Below are positions 9,086 through 17,719 of a DNA stretch of 37,295 nt, piece by piece. The DNA lies in contig NZ_BAZY01000023.1 in the NCBI RefSeq assembly GCF_001310975.1, forward strand, positions 1 to 37,295. Direction: 5' to 3'. The notes beneath the pieces are model-generated. The model was given only the letters and a program-made list of their open reading frames with translations. It was not told the origin of the DNA and did no database searches. Both the position numbers and the translations under genes were made by a program. The number at the start of each line of letters is the position of its first letter. Within the stretch, counting starts at the first letter, position 1. This stretch comes from Thermoanaerobacter thermocopriae JCM 7501. GTDB lineage: Bacteria; Bacillota; Thermoanaerobacteria; Thermoanaerobacterales; Thermoanaerobacteraceae.

Positions 9086-10875
9086 ATGAGTGAGCATAAA
9101 AGAATTGTCATTGTTGGGGCCGGGTATGGGGGTGTACATACCGCTAAATTACTATACAAAAAATTTAAAAATGAGAGCAATATAGAAATAATTCTTATTG
9201 ACAAAAAACCTTATCATACATTGTTAACAGATTTACATGAAGTAGCCGGCTCCAGAATAGAACCTGATAGTGTCCGCGTGTATTTACACAAAATTTTTGC
9301 AAATAAAAAGGTAAAAGTCATAATAGATGAAGTGGAAAAGATTGATTGTGAAACAAACAGAGTAATTGGAAAAGATGGGGAATATCACTATGATTATTTG
9401 ATTTTAGGAATTGGAAGTGAGCCATGTGATTTTGGCGTACCTGGTGTATTTGAGTATGGATTTACAGTAGGGACGTTAGAAGCCGCTATTAAGACAAAAG
9501 AACATATTGAGGAGATGTTTAGAAAAGCCAGCGTTGAAAGTAATCCAGAAAAGAAAAGAAAAATGCTTACGTTTGTAGTAGCTGGCGCAGGGTTTACGGG
9601 AATTGAAACTGCAGGTGAATTGATGGAATGGGCGAAAAGTTTGTGCGATAAATATCATCTGGATTACAAGGATGTTAAAATTATGGTAGTAGAAGCCTTG
9701 AATACCATACTTCCTAATTTAAATGCAAAATTAGCTAAAAAAGCTACCAGATTTTTGGCTAAAAAAGGTGTAGAAGTTTTAACAAATGCTCCTATAGTGG
9801 AAGTAGCAAAAGATTATATAGTTTTAAAAGACGGCAGAAAAATCGAAACAAAGACTCTTATCTGGACTTGTGGAGTTCAGGGAAATAAATGTGCTGAGAA
9901 TTTTGGTTTAGAGCTAGGTAGAAGATCTAGAATTCAGACAAATGAATACATGCAAGCAGTAAACAAAGAAAACATTTATGTGATTGGAGATCTGGCTTAT
10001 TATGAGATAGATGGTAAACCTATTCCACAAGTTGTAGAGACTGCCTTGCAGTCTGCCGAAACTGTAGTATACAATATAGTAGCTGATATAAAAGGAGGAG
10101 AGAAACAACCTTTTAAGCCAAAATATCATGGCTTTATGGTTCTATAGGAAGCAGGTATGCAGTGGCTGAAATTATGGGTGTGTCTTTGACAGGTTTTTTA
10201 GCTATGGCAATGAAACACCTTGTAAATATCCATTATCTTTTTGGTGTAGCAGGTTTTAATGCAATGCTATCATACATTTATCATGAGTTCTTTGAAATTA
10301 AAAACAATCGTTCAATATTGGGAGGGCATATTGCTGCGCATATTCCTGTATTTTGGCTTGTCCTTTTAAGGATATATGTGGGAGCTTTGTGGCTCATAGA
10401 AGGGATAAACAAAATACAGCAAGGATGGCTTGATCCTTCGAAGATATTTATTATAACTACTTCTGATGTATCTGGTGCCACTGCTAATGCTACTACTACT
10501 GCTACTCCTGTTCAGACCTTGCAACCTTTGTTAAAAGAACCTCCAGCTTTTTACAAATGGTTTATGGATACTTTTGTGGTGCCTCATGCCTTCTTATTCC
10601 AAGCAATGGTAGTGCTTGCAGAAGTAGCAATAGGCTTGGCATTAATAGCAGGTTTGTTTACTTTTCTTGCATCAGCTGGTTCTATATTCTTAGCACTTAA
10701 TTTTATACTGTCTGCGATGGCAGATAAGTCTATATTATGGTATATATTTGCAGCTATAGCTTTAATGGGAGGGGCAGGAAGAGCTTTTGGACTGGATTAT
10801 TACGTGATACCTTGGATAAAGAATTGGTGGAAAAAGACTTATTTTGCACGAAAAACGTATCTTTATATCAGTTGA
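9086..10875 (+). CDS. ndh2: Type II NADH:quinone dehydrogenase with C-terminal membrane domain, EET type (one-base frame break near 10140)
   Basis: ATG 9086 follows GAGAGGTG. The first part has the FAD-binding GAGYGG (11-16), the NAD(H)-binding GAGFTG (167-172) and the late VIGDLA motif. The frame stops at 10145 and resumes without loss of homology from about 10142 in the next frame (IGSRYAVAEIMGVSL). One T missing in GTT|CTA at 10139-10142 explains this. Corrected length is about 596 residues, versus ~400 for ordinary NDH-2. The extra ~230 residues carry several membrane helices of DoxX-like character, an architecture described for Ndh2 of flavin-based EET. It would oxidise cytoplasmic NADH and reduce a demethylmenaquinone. 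First gene of a seven-gene operon. Most likely intact in the organism. Confidence 0.9.
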
Positions 10876-10899
10876 TGGGATGGAAGAGGGTTATTTAGT

Positions 10900-11280
10900 G
10901 TGAAAAAAGGCGATATCTTAATTATGCTTTTTGTAGTTGTTTTAGCTATTGGGTTGTTGGTATTTTATAAAATATCAACAACCCAACATTATCACCACAA
11001 ATATGCGGTAATAATGGTAGACGGAAAGATATATAAAGAGGTATCATTGGAGGATGTAAATTATCGAGAAGAGATACCTATAGTTACAAAGTATGGAAAA
11101 AATGTATTGATGGTTAAAAATGGTGGAATACAGGTTATTCAAGCTGAATGTCCAGACAAAATTTGTATGAAAGAAGGGTTTATTGATAAACCGGGGCAAA
11201 GTATAGTATGTTTGCCATTTAGAATGGTTGTAGAGATACGAGGTGTTAAAAATGCCGAAGTCGACCAAGTTGTCTATTGA
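10900..11280 (+). CDS. eetA: NusG domain II-containing membrane-anchored protein, EetA-like
   Basis: 126 residues with one N-terminal membrane helix (about 5-24) and an extracytoplasmic NusG_II domain that carries the conserved block ECPDKICMKEGFIDKPGQSI (Cys84 and Cys89) and CLPFRMVVEI. GTG start after GGAAGAGGG. In EET loci this small protein (EetA) works with the EetB membrane protein next to it and is needed for iron/ferricyanide reduction. Its chemistry is unknown. The gene begins 24 bases after ndh2 and overlaps eetB. Confidence 0.85.
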   Translation: MKKGDILIMLFVVVLAIGLLVFYKISTTQHYHHKYAVIMVDGKIYKEVSLEDVNYREEIPIVTKYGKNVLMVKNGGIQVIQAECPDKICMKEGFIDKPGQSIVCLPFRMVVEIRGVKNAEVDQVVY

Positions 11281-11788
11281 GTCTACAACTATGTCGAAGA
11301 CTCATAGAATGGTTTTTCTCGCAATACTTGCTACTAATTCTCTAATCTTATATATTATAGAAGGAATGCTACCTGTTCCTTTTGTTGCTCCCGGTGCTAA
11401 ATTAGGACTTGCTAACATAATCACGGTCATATCTTTGTATTTGTTTGGATTCTTTGATACGTTTATTGTGCTTTTTGTGAGAATATTGTTAGCAACTCTT
11501 TTTGCTTCTTTACCTTCTACTTTTTTTTACAGCATAGGAGGGGGAGTATTAAGCCTTTTTGCTATGTATTTTGCCAAGAGTATAGGTAAAGAAAACATAA
11601 GTGAAGTTGGTGTAAGTGTTATAGGTGCCGTATTTCACAACATTGGGCAAATGTTGGTGGCCTCTCTTGTAGTGCAAAATATTAATATAATGGTGTATTT
11701 ACCTATTTTGATGATAGCTGGAATAGGAACTGGCGTTTTTTGTGGGACTTACTGCGAAATTTGTTATTTAAACGATTGGGAAAATTAA
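11252..11788 (+). CDS. eetB: Gx transporter / HepS-like membrane protein, EetB-like
   Basis: 178 residues from ATG 11252, which follows CGAGGTG. A GTG at 11243 is in frame but overlaps that ribosome binding site. A five- to six-helix membrane protein of the family once called heptaprenyl diphosphate synthase component I, related to ECF transporter S components: LAILATNSLILYIIEGMLP, then PGAKLGLANIITVISLYLFG and FHNIGQMLVASLVV. In EET loci EetB partners with EetA. The 29-base overlap with eetA indicates translational coupling. It lacks any prenyl synthase motif, so the old name is misleading. Confidence 0.85.
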   Translation: MPKSTKLSIESTTMSKTHRMVFLAILATNSLILYIIEGMLPVPFVAPGAKLGLANIITVISLYLFGFFDTFIVLFVRILLATLFASLPSTFFYSIGGGVLSLFAMYFAKSIGKENISEVGVSVIGAVFHNIGQMLVASLVVQNINIMVYLPILMIAGIGTGVFCGTYCEICYLNDWEN

Positions 11789-11821
11789 AAAATTTAAATT
11801 TACATTGATCAAGGTGGTTAG

Positions 11822-12790
11822 ATGGATAAATTTTGGGATAAAAATTTAGAGATAAAAAGTGAGCTTACTGAAGTTATAAAAATAATGGAAAAGCGTATTA
11901 AAAACTCTAACAAATCAATCAGGAATATATTGTTAGATATGATCTACAATAGTGGTAAAATGCTCAGACCTGCTTTTGTAATTTTAGCCGGGAAATTCGG
12001 AGAATACGATAGAGAGAAAATATTGCCTTTAGCAGCTGCTATAGAAATGCTCCACATGGCGACTTTGGTACATGATGATATAATTGATAATGCTTTGATA
12101 AGGCGAAGCAAGCCCACTATCCAAGCAGAATATGGAAAAGATTATGCGGTATTTATAGGAGATTTCCTTTTTTCTGAGAGTTTTTTGTTGTTATCAGATA
12201 ATATTACTGTTAGTAATCTAAAAAAAGTGTCAAAAGTGGTCTCAAAGATATGCAAAGGTGAAATTGGACAATTTGAGAGTCGTCATAATATCTACATTAC
12301 GATAAATGATTATTTGAGGCGAATAGCTGCGAAAACTGCTGCTCTTTTTGCTTTAAGCTTTTATGTTGGAGCTTATGAAAGCAAGTGTGACGAAAGCTTG
12401 GCTAAAGCATTGGGAAGTATAGGCTACAATATTGGCATGGCTTTTCAAATTATAGACGATATTTTAGATTACACTGGTCAAGAGGCTGTAGTTGGAAAAT
12501 CTCTGGGCAATGATATAAAAGAAGGGGTTTTTACTCTGCCTTTAATCTATTCGCTGGATAAGAATAAAGATAAAAAAATATTAGAATTACTTAAAAAAGA
12601 AAGTTATTCTGATGATGACATCCAACAAATAATTGAATTTGTTCAGCAAAATGGCGGGATAGATAAGTCAAAAATGCTGGCACAAAAATATACTGAAAAG
12701 GCTTTTGATAAAATCTCTATGTTGAAAGACTCTCCACCTAAACAAGTTTTAATAGAAGTTACTGGTAAACTTTTATATAGGAATTATTAA
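11822..12790 (+). CDS. dmkB: Polyprenyl diphosphate synthase for the EET quinone, DmkB-like
   Basis: 322 residues, typical of long-chain trans-prenyl diphosphate synthases. First Asp-rich motif DDIID (85-89) followed by RR; second DDILD (212-216) with the FQIIDDILDYTG context; GKMLRPAF near residue 43. It condenses isopentenyl diphosphate with an allylic primer to make the prenyl tail of a quinone. In the EET locus this product feeds DmkA (gene at 13886) to make a demethylmenaquinone separate from any respiratory pool. ATG after AAGGTGG. Lies 33 bases after eetB. Confidence 0.9.
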   Translation: MDKFWDKNLEIKSELTEVIKIMEKRIKNSNKSIRNILLDMIYNSGKMLRPAFVILAGKFGEYDREKILPLAAAIEMLHMATLVHDDIIDNALIRRSKPTIQAEYGKDYAVFIGDFLFSESFLLLSDNITVSNLKKVSKVVSKICKGEIGQFESRHNIYITINDYLRRIAAKTAALFALSFYVGAYESKCDESLAKALGSIGYNIGMAFQIIDDILDYTGQEAVVGKSLGNDIKEGVFTLPLIYSLDKNKDKKILELLKKESYSDDDIQQIIEFVQQNGGIDKSKMLAQKYTEKAFDKISMLKDSPPKQVLIEVTGKLLYRNY

Positions 12791-12827
12791 TTAAAAGATG
12801 TAACATCTTTTTGGAGGAGATTATTGG

Positions 12828-13864
12828 ATGAAAAAATTAATAACTTTTGTTGCAATTTTTCTTCTAATTTTTACTGTTGCTGGTGTATTTTCTGGGTGTT
12901 CAAATAAAAATTCACAACCTATATCTGATACACAATTTGCTTTAGATACCTATTGTACAATAAGCATATACGATAATGTGCCAAAAAAAGTTTTAGATGA
13001 GGGATTTAAAGCTATAAAAGATGTAGAAGAAAAGATGAGTGTTACCATAAAGGATAGTGAAATAAGTCAAATTAATGAGAATGCAGGTATTAGACCTGTT
13101 AAGGTTTCGGCCGATACCTTTTATGTAATACAGCAAGCAGTGCATTTTTCTGATGTTGAAAAGGGGTATTTTGATATTACAGTAGGACCTATAGTAAAAC
13201 TTTGGAATATAGGAACTGATAAGGCTAGAATACCTTCCCCTGAAGAAATAAAAGCAAAACTTCCTCTTGTAAATTATAAGGATATAATATTGGACGAAAA
13301 GAATAGGACTATTATGCTGAAAAATAAGGGTATGAGTATAGATTTAGGAGGTATTGCCAAAGGATATGCGGCAGATAAAGTAGCACAAGTTTTGAAAAAA
13401 GAAGGTGTAAAACACGCCATAATTAATTTGGGTGGGGATGTCATTGCAATAGGAACAAAACCTGCTGGCGGTAACTGGCGCATAGGTATTCAAACGCCTT
13501 TTAAACCAAGGGGCGAATATTTGGGCATAATAGAGGTTTCAAATAAAGCTGTTGTTACTTCTGGAGTATATGAAAGGTATTTTGAAAAAGATGGGAAGTT
13601 ATATCATCACATACTAAATCCTTTTACAGGTTATCCTGCAGATAGTCACTTGTACAGTGTGACAATAATAGCTGAGACTTCTATTGCTGGTGATGCTCTT
13701 TCAAAATTTTTGTCATGGGGTTAGAAGAAGGTTTGAAACTGGCAGAAAGTTTACCGAGAGTACAAGCTGTATTTGTTACAGATGATAAAAAAGTATATAT
13801 AACCTCTGGCCTGAAAGGCAACTTTAAAATCACTGATCCTGAGTACGTTTTAATGACTAAATAA
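12828..13864 (+). CDS. fmnB: FAD:protein FMN transferase (ApbE family), lipoprotein, FmnB-like (one-base frame break near 13709)
   Basis: Corrected length 345 residues. The N-terminus is a lipoprotein signal with lipobox FSGC (Cys24), so the enzyme acts on the outer face of the membrane. ApbE landmarks: FALDTYCTISIYDN, GPIVKLWNIG, SIDLGGIAKGYAADKV, NLGGDVIAIG, and the GDALSK segment (usual D-A-[LW]-[ST]). At the T5 run 13707-13711 the frame breaks (stop at 13724). With six T it continues as FFVMGLEEGLKLAESLP to a TAA at 13862. It transfers FMN from FAD to a Thr of target proteins. The PplA-like lipoprotein at 14952 carries the target motif. Probably intact in the organism. Confidence 0.9.
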
Positions 13865-13885
13865 TTTCTGCAGGAGGGAAACATT

Positions 13886-14812
13886 ATGAACAAATCAGAA
13901 TTTTGGAGGATTTGGAGGGGATTTTGGCAATTAGCAGACCCTAAGATATGGGTAGCTTCTACGGTTCCCATGTTTGTTGCAGCATCTTATGCTTATAGAA
14001 AAACGGGTAAATTTGATTTTTTATGGTTTTTTATATCTGTAATAGGTATTTACCTTATTGAAATTGGAAAAAATGCTGTTAATGAATTTATCGATTATAA
14101 ATCGGGAGTAGATACATTTGTGACTCCTGATAAAAGAACTCCTTTTAGTGGAGGAAAAAAGACAATTGTTGAAGGTAAACTTACAGTTAAAGAGACAATA
14201 ATTATCGCAGTTTTAACTATGCTTGGTGCCTGCTTAATAGGTTTAATCATTGTGATTTTTCGTGAACCTTTAGTATTAATAATTGGCTTATTAGGAATTT
14301 TAATATCAATTTTTTATAGTTTACCTCCTTTTAAATTTAGTTATATAGGTCTTGGAGAAGTAGCAGTTGGAGTAACTTTTGGACCTTTAATTATGACAGG
14401 TATGTACTTGGTTTTGACTCATCACATAAGTAGAGATATTTTATTACTTTCATTACCGATAGGATTTTTAATAACTAATGTCCTCTGGATAAATCAGTAT
14501 CCTGATTATGAGGCAGACCTTAAAGGTCATAAATATAATTTATTGGTACGAATTGGAAAAGAGAAAGGTGTAATTGTATATGCAGTACTTTATGGGGCAG
14601 CATACTTGTCTTTTATTGTAATAGCTATTGTTACTAAAAATATTCTATGGTTATTATCTTTTGTAACACTACCTTTAGCAGTACAATCTGTAAAAATTGC
14701 TCGCGAGTATTATGACAATATACCTAGATTAATAAAAGCAAATGCTAATACTGTGAAGATATATCAAATAACAGGATTTTCAATGATTATAGCTGCGCTC
14801 TTAAAATTGTAA
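13886..14812 (+). CDS. dmkA: UbiA-family prenyltransferase, MenA-like, DmkA-like
   Basis: 308 residues with about eight to nine membrane helices. Two Asp-rich prenyl-diphosphate motifs: NEFIDYKSGVD (66-76) and DYEADLKGHK in the second half, followed by LLVRIGKEKG. This is the 1,4-dihydroxy-2-naphthoate prenyltransferase (MenA) type, not heme O or ubiquinone type. In the EET locus it makes the dedicated demethylmenaquinone from the DmkB product. The head-group pathway (menFDHECB) is not in this window. GGAGGG precedes ATG 13886. It lies 21 bases after fmnB. Confidence 0.88.
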   Translation: MNKSEFWRIWRGFWQLADPKIWVASTVPMFVAASYAYRKTGKFDFLWFFISVIGIYLIEIGKNAVNEFIDYKSGVDTFVTPDKRTPFSGGKKTIVEGKLTVKETIIIAVLTMLGACLIGLIIVIFREPLVLIIGLLGILISIFYSLPPFKFSYIGLGEVAVGVTFGPLIMTGMYLVLTHHISRDILLLSLPIGFLITNVLWINQYPDYEADLKGHKYNLLVRIGKEKGVIVYAVLYGAAYLSFIVIAIVTKNILWLLSFVTLPLAVQSVKIAREYYDNIPRLIKANANTVKIYQITGFSMIIAALLKL

Positions 14813-14877
14813 TATATAAAATTAAGAAGGAGAATTTAAAAGTTTTACCAAAATGAACATAAGTTTTTTGTTTGTAA

Positions 14878-14906
14878 TTGATATTATTTTAACGTGATGT
14901 TATAAT
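14878..14906 (+). promoter_or_regulatory. Internal promoter for the PplA-like lipoprotein gene
   Basis: TTGATA (14878-14883), 17-base spacer, perfect TATAAT (14901-14906), 46 bases before the pplA ATG. It would let the surface flavoprotein be made in excess over the membrane enzymes. Confidence 0.7.
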
Positions 14907-14951
14907 ATTCATAGGCTATAAAATTTATATGTAAGGAGAGGTGTAAATTTT

Positions 14952-15368
14952 ATGAAAAGAATTTTGACTGTTGCGCTAGTAGGATTGCTGGCATTGTTTG
15001 TTATGAGCGGCTGTTCTTCAAAAACAGCAAGTGGTGGCTACAAAGATGGTACTTACACAGCAGAACAACCTGATTTTGACGAACATGGTTGGAAAGGACA
15101 AATAGAAGTAACTGTAAAGGATGGCAAGATAGCCTCTGTAACTTATAATGAAGTTAACAAAGATGGTCAATTAAAGAGAGATGATCAACAATATGCTGAA
15201 AATATGAAGGCAAAGGTTAATATCACGCCTAAAGAAGCATATGAAAAGTTGGAACAGCAACTAGTAGAAAAGCAAGACCCTACTAAAGTAGATACAGTTA
15301 CAGGAGCTACACACACATCAGAAACTTTCAAACAGTTAGCTACAGAGGCTTTGAAAAACGCAAAATAA
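14952..15368 (+). CDS. pplA: Surface FMN-binding lipoprotein of the EET chain, PplA-like
   Basis: 138 residues. Signal peptide with lipobox MSGC (Cys21), a short Ser/Gly linker, then a single FMN_bind domain starting YKDGTYTAEQPDFDEHGW. The flavinylation motif DTVTGATHTS (114-123) has Thr120 at the position to which ApbE enzymes link FMN by a phosphoester. It is the likely last carrier of the chain, passing electrons from the quinone to soluble flavins or minerals outside. Listeria PplA has two such domains; this one has one. GGAGAGGTG ribosome binding site. Own promoter and shared terminator downstream. Confidence 0.88.
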   Translation: MKRILTVALVGLLALFVMSGCSSKTASGGYKDGTYTAEQPDFDEHGWKGQIEVTVKDGKIASVTYNEVNKDGQLKRDDQQYAENMKAKVNITPKEAYEKLEQQLVEKQDPTKVDTVTGATHTSETFKQLATEALKNAK

Positions 15369-15402
15369 TTTAATGGAGAGATAGAAAAGAGTATAAGTTA
15401 GA

Positions 15403-15439
15403 GAGTAAAAAATAAGGGCTTTTCGCCTTATTTTTACTC
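15403..15439. terminator. Bidirectional terminator between pplA and desulfoferrodoxin genes
   Basis: GAGTAAAAAATAAGGGC (15403-15419) pairs with GCCTTATTTTTACTC (15425-15439), A-rich on one side and T-rich on the other, so it works in both directions. The last bases overlap the stop codon of the minus-strand gene. Confidence 0.75.
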
Positions 15440-15811
15440 AGATTTCCATAGACCGTGCAAATTGCAGTAGGACCATGCTTTTAAGTCTTTTGCATCTGTC
15501 ACAAAAACTGCTTCTGGCTTTTCACCTGGTTTTAGCACTTTTCTCATGTATGTGCCACCAGCTAAGAGAGAAATCCATTCAATCCAGTGTTTTTCTTCCA
15601 TTGGGTGTGGTACACTTCCTACCTTAACCGTTACGAGATTCCCATTTCTTTCAATTACCGGTGTGTGCTTTTCTGTACCTGCATCTCCTGTTTTTTCTTG
15701 CATTTTAACCATTGGCTCGCCACAGCATACCAATGTCCCTTGGCCAGCATGAAGCACTTCTACAATATTTCCACACTTTTCGCATTTATAAACGCCATAT
15801 AAGTCAGCCAT
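15434..15811 (-). CDS. dfx: Desulfoferrodoxin (superoxide reductase, class with N-terminal desulforedoxin domain)
   Basis: 125 residues, standard size. Centre I: Cys10, Cys13, Cys29, Cys30 bind a rubredoxin-like Fe. Centre II: E47 and H49 in TEKHTP, H69 and H75 in HPMEEKHW, C116 and H119 in YCNLHGLW, the classic His4Cys iron site with the Glu/Lys48 pair. It reduces superoxide to hydrogen peroxide in the cytoplasm of anaerobes, normally fed by rubredoxin. AAAGGAGGAATC precedes the ATG. Convergent with the EET operon. Confidence 0.97.
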   Translation of the reverse strand: MADLYGVYKCEKCGNIVEVLHAGQGTLVCCGEPMVKMQEKTGDAGTEKHTPVIERNGNLVTVKVGSVPHPMEEKHWIEWISLLAGGTYMRKVLKPGEKPEAVFVTDAKDLKAWSYCNLHGLWKSE

Positions 15812-15904
15812 TTTGATTCCTCCTTTAAATTATGTAAAACTGTGCAACTAGAATTAATTTGCCTTAGATAATACATCTTAATGGAAATATATTATCCTTT
15901 ATAT

Positions 15905-15920
15905 TTATAATACATTAAAA
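15905..15920. promoter_or_regulatory. Possible PerR-like box upstream of dfx
   Basis: TTATAAT-AC-ATTAAAA resembles the PerR consensus TTATAATnATTATAA, but the spacing is one base longer and one base differs. It lies about 95 bases before the dfx start on the minus strand. PerR control of superoxide reductase is known in clostridia. The match is weak in such AT-rich DNA. Confidence 0.25.
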
Positions 15921-16010
15921 TTTTTTGGATTTCAAGAGGGAAAAGAAATTTTTTAGTAAATAACAATATCGGAAAAGTGAAAAAATGCATTTGTTAATTT
16001 TTATGAAAGT

Positions 16011-16223
16011 ATGATAATATATGTACTTACAAAACCTCTTAACATGGTGAAAAAGGCGACTCAGGAGATGGCAAGAGGCAATTTTAAAGTTCATAAGCAA
16101 CAAGGATTGGGACTTGCCATAGCAAAAAAAATAATTGAAGAACATGGTGGAAGTATAGCCGTTGAAAGCGAAGTAAACAAGGGTGCTGCTTTTACTGTAA
16201 GTTTGACTATTAAATATCGATAA
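16011..16223 (+). pseudogene. Sensor histidine kinase stub with large internal deletion
   Basis: A 70-codon open frame that joins two distant parts of a histidine kinase. The start, [20 protein letters not shown], is the end of a membrane helix and a HAMP domain. It jumps directly at [15 protein letters not shown] to the last ATPase-domain block (G2 box GLGLAIAKK, then [14 protein letters not shown] and FTVSLTI). The His-containing dimerisation helices, N box and G1 box are gone. The deletion is in frame. No partner response regulator is present. It lies just before aspA and cannot signal. Confidence 0.8.
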
Positions 16224-16227
16224 ATTG

Positions 16228-16256
16228 TTGACAATCTGACGTTTCTGTATTATTGA
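16228..16256 (+). promoter_or_regulatory. Likely aspA-hydF promoter
   Basis: Perfect TTGACA (16228-16233), 17-base spacer, weak -10 TATTGA (16251-16256). The -35 overlaps a near-palindrome ATTGT-TG-ACAAT (16225-16236) that could be an operator. Confidence 0.45.
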
Positions 16257-16295
16257 TTATATTGATGATTTATATATAAAGTGGAGGCAATTTTT

Positions 16296-17719
16296 ATGAA
16301 ATATAGAATTGAGCATGATTTGCTAGGGCAAAAAGAGGTTCCAGTTGATGCTTATTATGGCATACATACATTAAGAGCTTATGAAAATTTTAATATATCA
16401 GGACAAAAAATTCATAGAGAACTTATTATATCGCTTGCGATGGTCAAAAAGGCTGCAGCAATTGCAAATATGAAAGCTGGTTTGCTTGATGAAAAAGAGC
16501 GAAGGCAATAATTTTAGCTTGTGATGAGATAATATCAGGTAAATACCATGATCAATTTATTGTTGATGCCCTCCAGGGAGGTGCAGGTACTTCTTCTAAT
16601 ATGAATGCTAACGAAGTTATTGCAAATAGGGCAATAGAACTACTGGGGGGTAGTAAAGGGGACTATTCTATTGTACACCCACTGGAACATGTAAACTTGA
16701 GTCAATCTACAAATGATGTTTTCCCGACAGCGGTGAGAATTGCAGCAATACGTCTTTTAAAGCCTTTGAGTGAAGATTTAACTGAGCTTCAAAGTGTGCT
16801 TCAAGAAAAAGAAGAAGAGTTTTCTGATGTATGTAAAATGGGACGAACCGAGTTACAGGATGCTCTTCCTGTTATGCTTGGTCAGGAATTTGGTGCATAT
16901 GCACAAGCAGTTGCAAGGGACAGATGGAGGATATATAAAGTTGAAGAAAGGTTGAGACAGGTAAACATTGGCGGTACTGCTGTTGGGACAGGAGTAAATG
17001 CCGAGCTAAAGTATATATTCTCAGTTATAGAAATATTAAGAGAAATAACAGGACTAGGACTTGCAAGAGCGGAATATATGATGGACCCTACCCAGAACAA
17101 TGATGTTTTTGTTGAGGTATCTGGGCTTTTAAAAGCGGCAGCCACAAACCTTATAAAAATATCAAATGATATAAGACTTATGTCGTCTGGACCTAAATGT
17201 GGACTCATGGAGATTAATATACCAGAAGTACAGGCAGGTTCATCGATTATGCCTGGTAAGGTTAATCCTGTTATACCTGAAGCTGTAAAGCAGGCAGCGT
17301 TTCAAGTTATAGCATGTGACCATGCAATAACTTTATGTGTCCAAGCAGGTGAATTTGAGCTTAATTTCACATTGCCTCAAATTGCATATAATCTTTTTAT
17401 GCAGATAGATCTATTAAGAAATGCTATAAGAATATTTATAGATAAATGCATTAAGGGAATAACTGCGAATAAAGATTACTTAAAAGAAACTATTGAAAAA
17501 AGCTATTCATATGCAACTGTGCTAGTTCCTTACCTTGGGTATGAAAAGGCAACAGAAATTGCAAAAATGGCTAAAGAAAAAGGAAAAACCATAAGGGAAG
17601 TTGTGTTAGAGGCTGGACTCTTTACAGAGGAGCAACTTAATATAATATTTAACCCTTATGAAATGACAAAGCCAGGAATACCAGGAAAAAGGAAATTGAA
17701 AGGAGAAAAACGATTATGA
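16296..17719 (+). CDS. aspA: Aspartate ammonia-lyase (one-base frame break near 16504)
   Basis: ATG 16296 follows GTGGAGG. Corrected length about 474 residues, normal for aspartase. N-terminus [20 protein letters not shown] and the substrate-loop signature [15 protein letters not shown] identify the aspartase/fumarase superfamily, with aspartase-type ends. The frame stops at 16509 after DEKERR and continues in the next frame as [18 protein letters not shown]; one missing base at 16503-16506 reconciles them. Converts L-aspartate to fumarate and ammonia. Aspartase genes are often found with the hydE/hydF/hydG hydrogenase maturases, as here: the last four bases overlap the hydF ATG. The reason for that link is not established. 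Probably intact in the organism. Confidence 0.88.

Noticed and set aside
9077-10875. Programmed frameshifting in ndh2 and the other broken genes
   Set aside because: No common slippery heptamer followed by a pseudoknot is seen, and too many unrelated genes are affected in the same way; sequence error is simpler.
11252-11788. Heptaprenyl diphosphate synthase component I as the function of EetB
   Set aside because: The protein is an integral membrane protein with no prenyl-synthase motif; the complete synthase is the next gene (dmkB).
13274-13971. Minus-strand open frames opposite fmnB and dmkA (and similar shadows elsewhere)
   Set aside because: They lie antisense to strongly conserved genes, lack ribosome binding sites and have no recognisable protein character.
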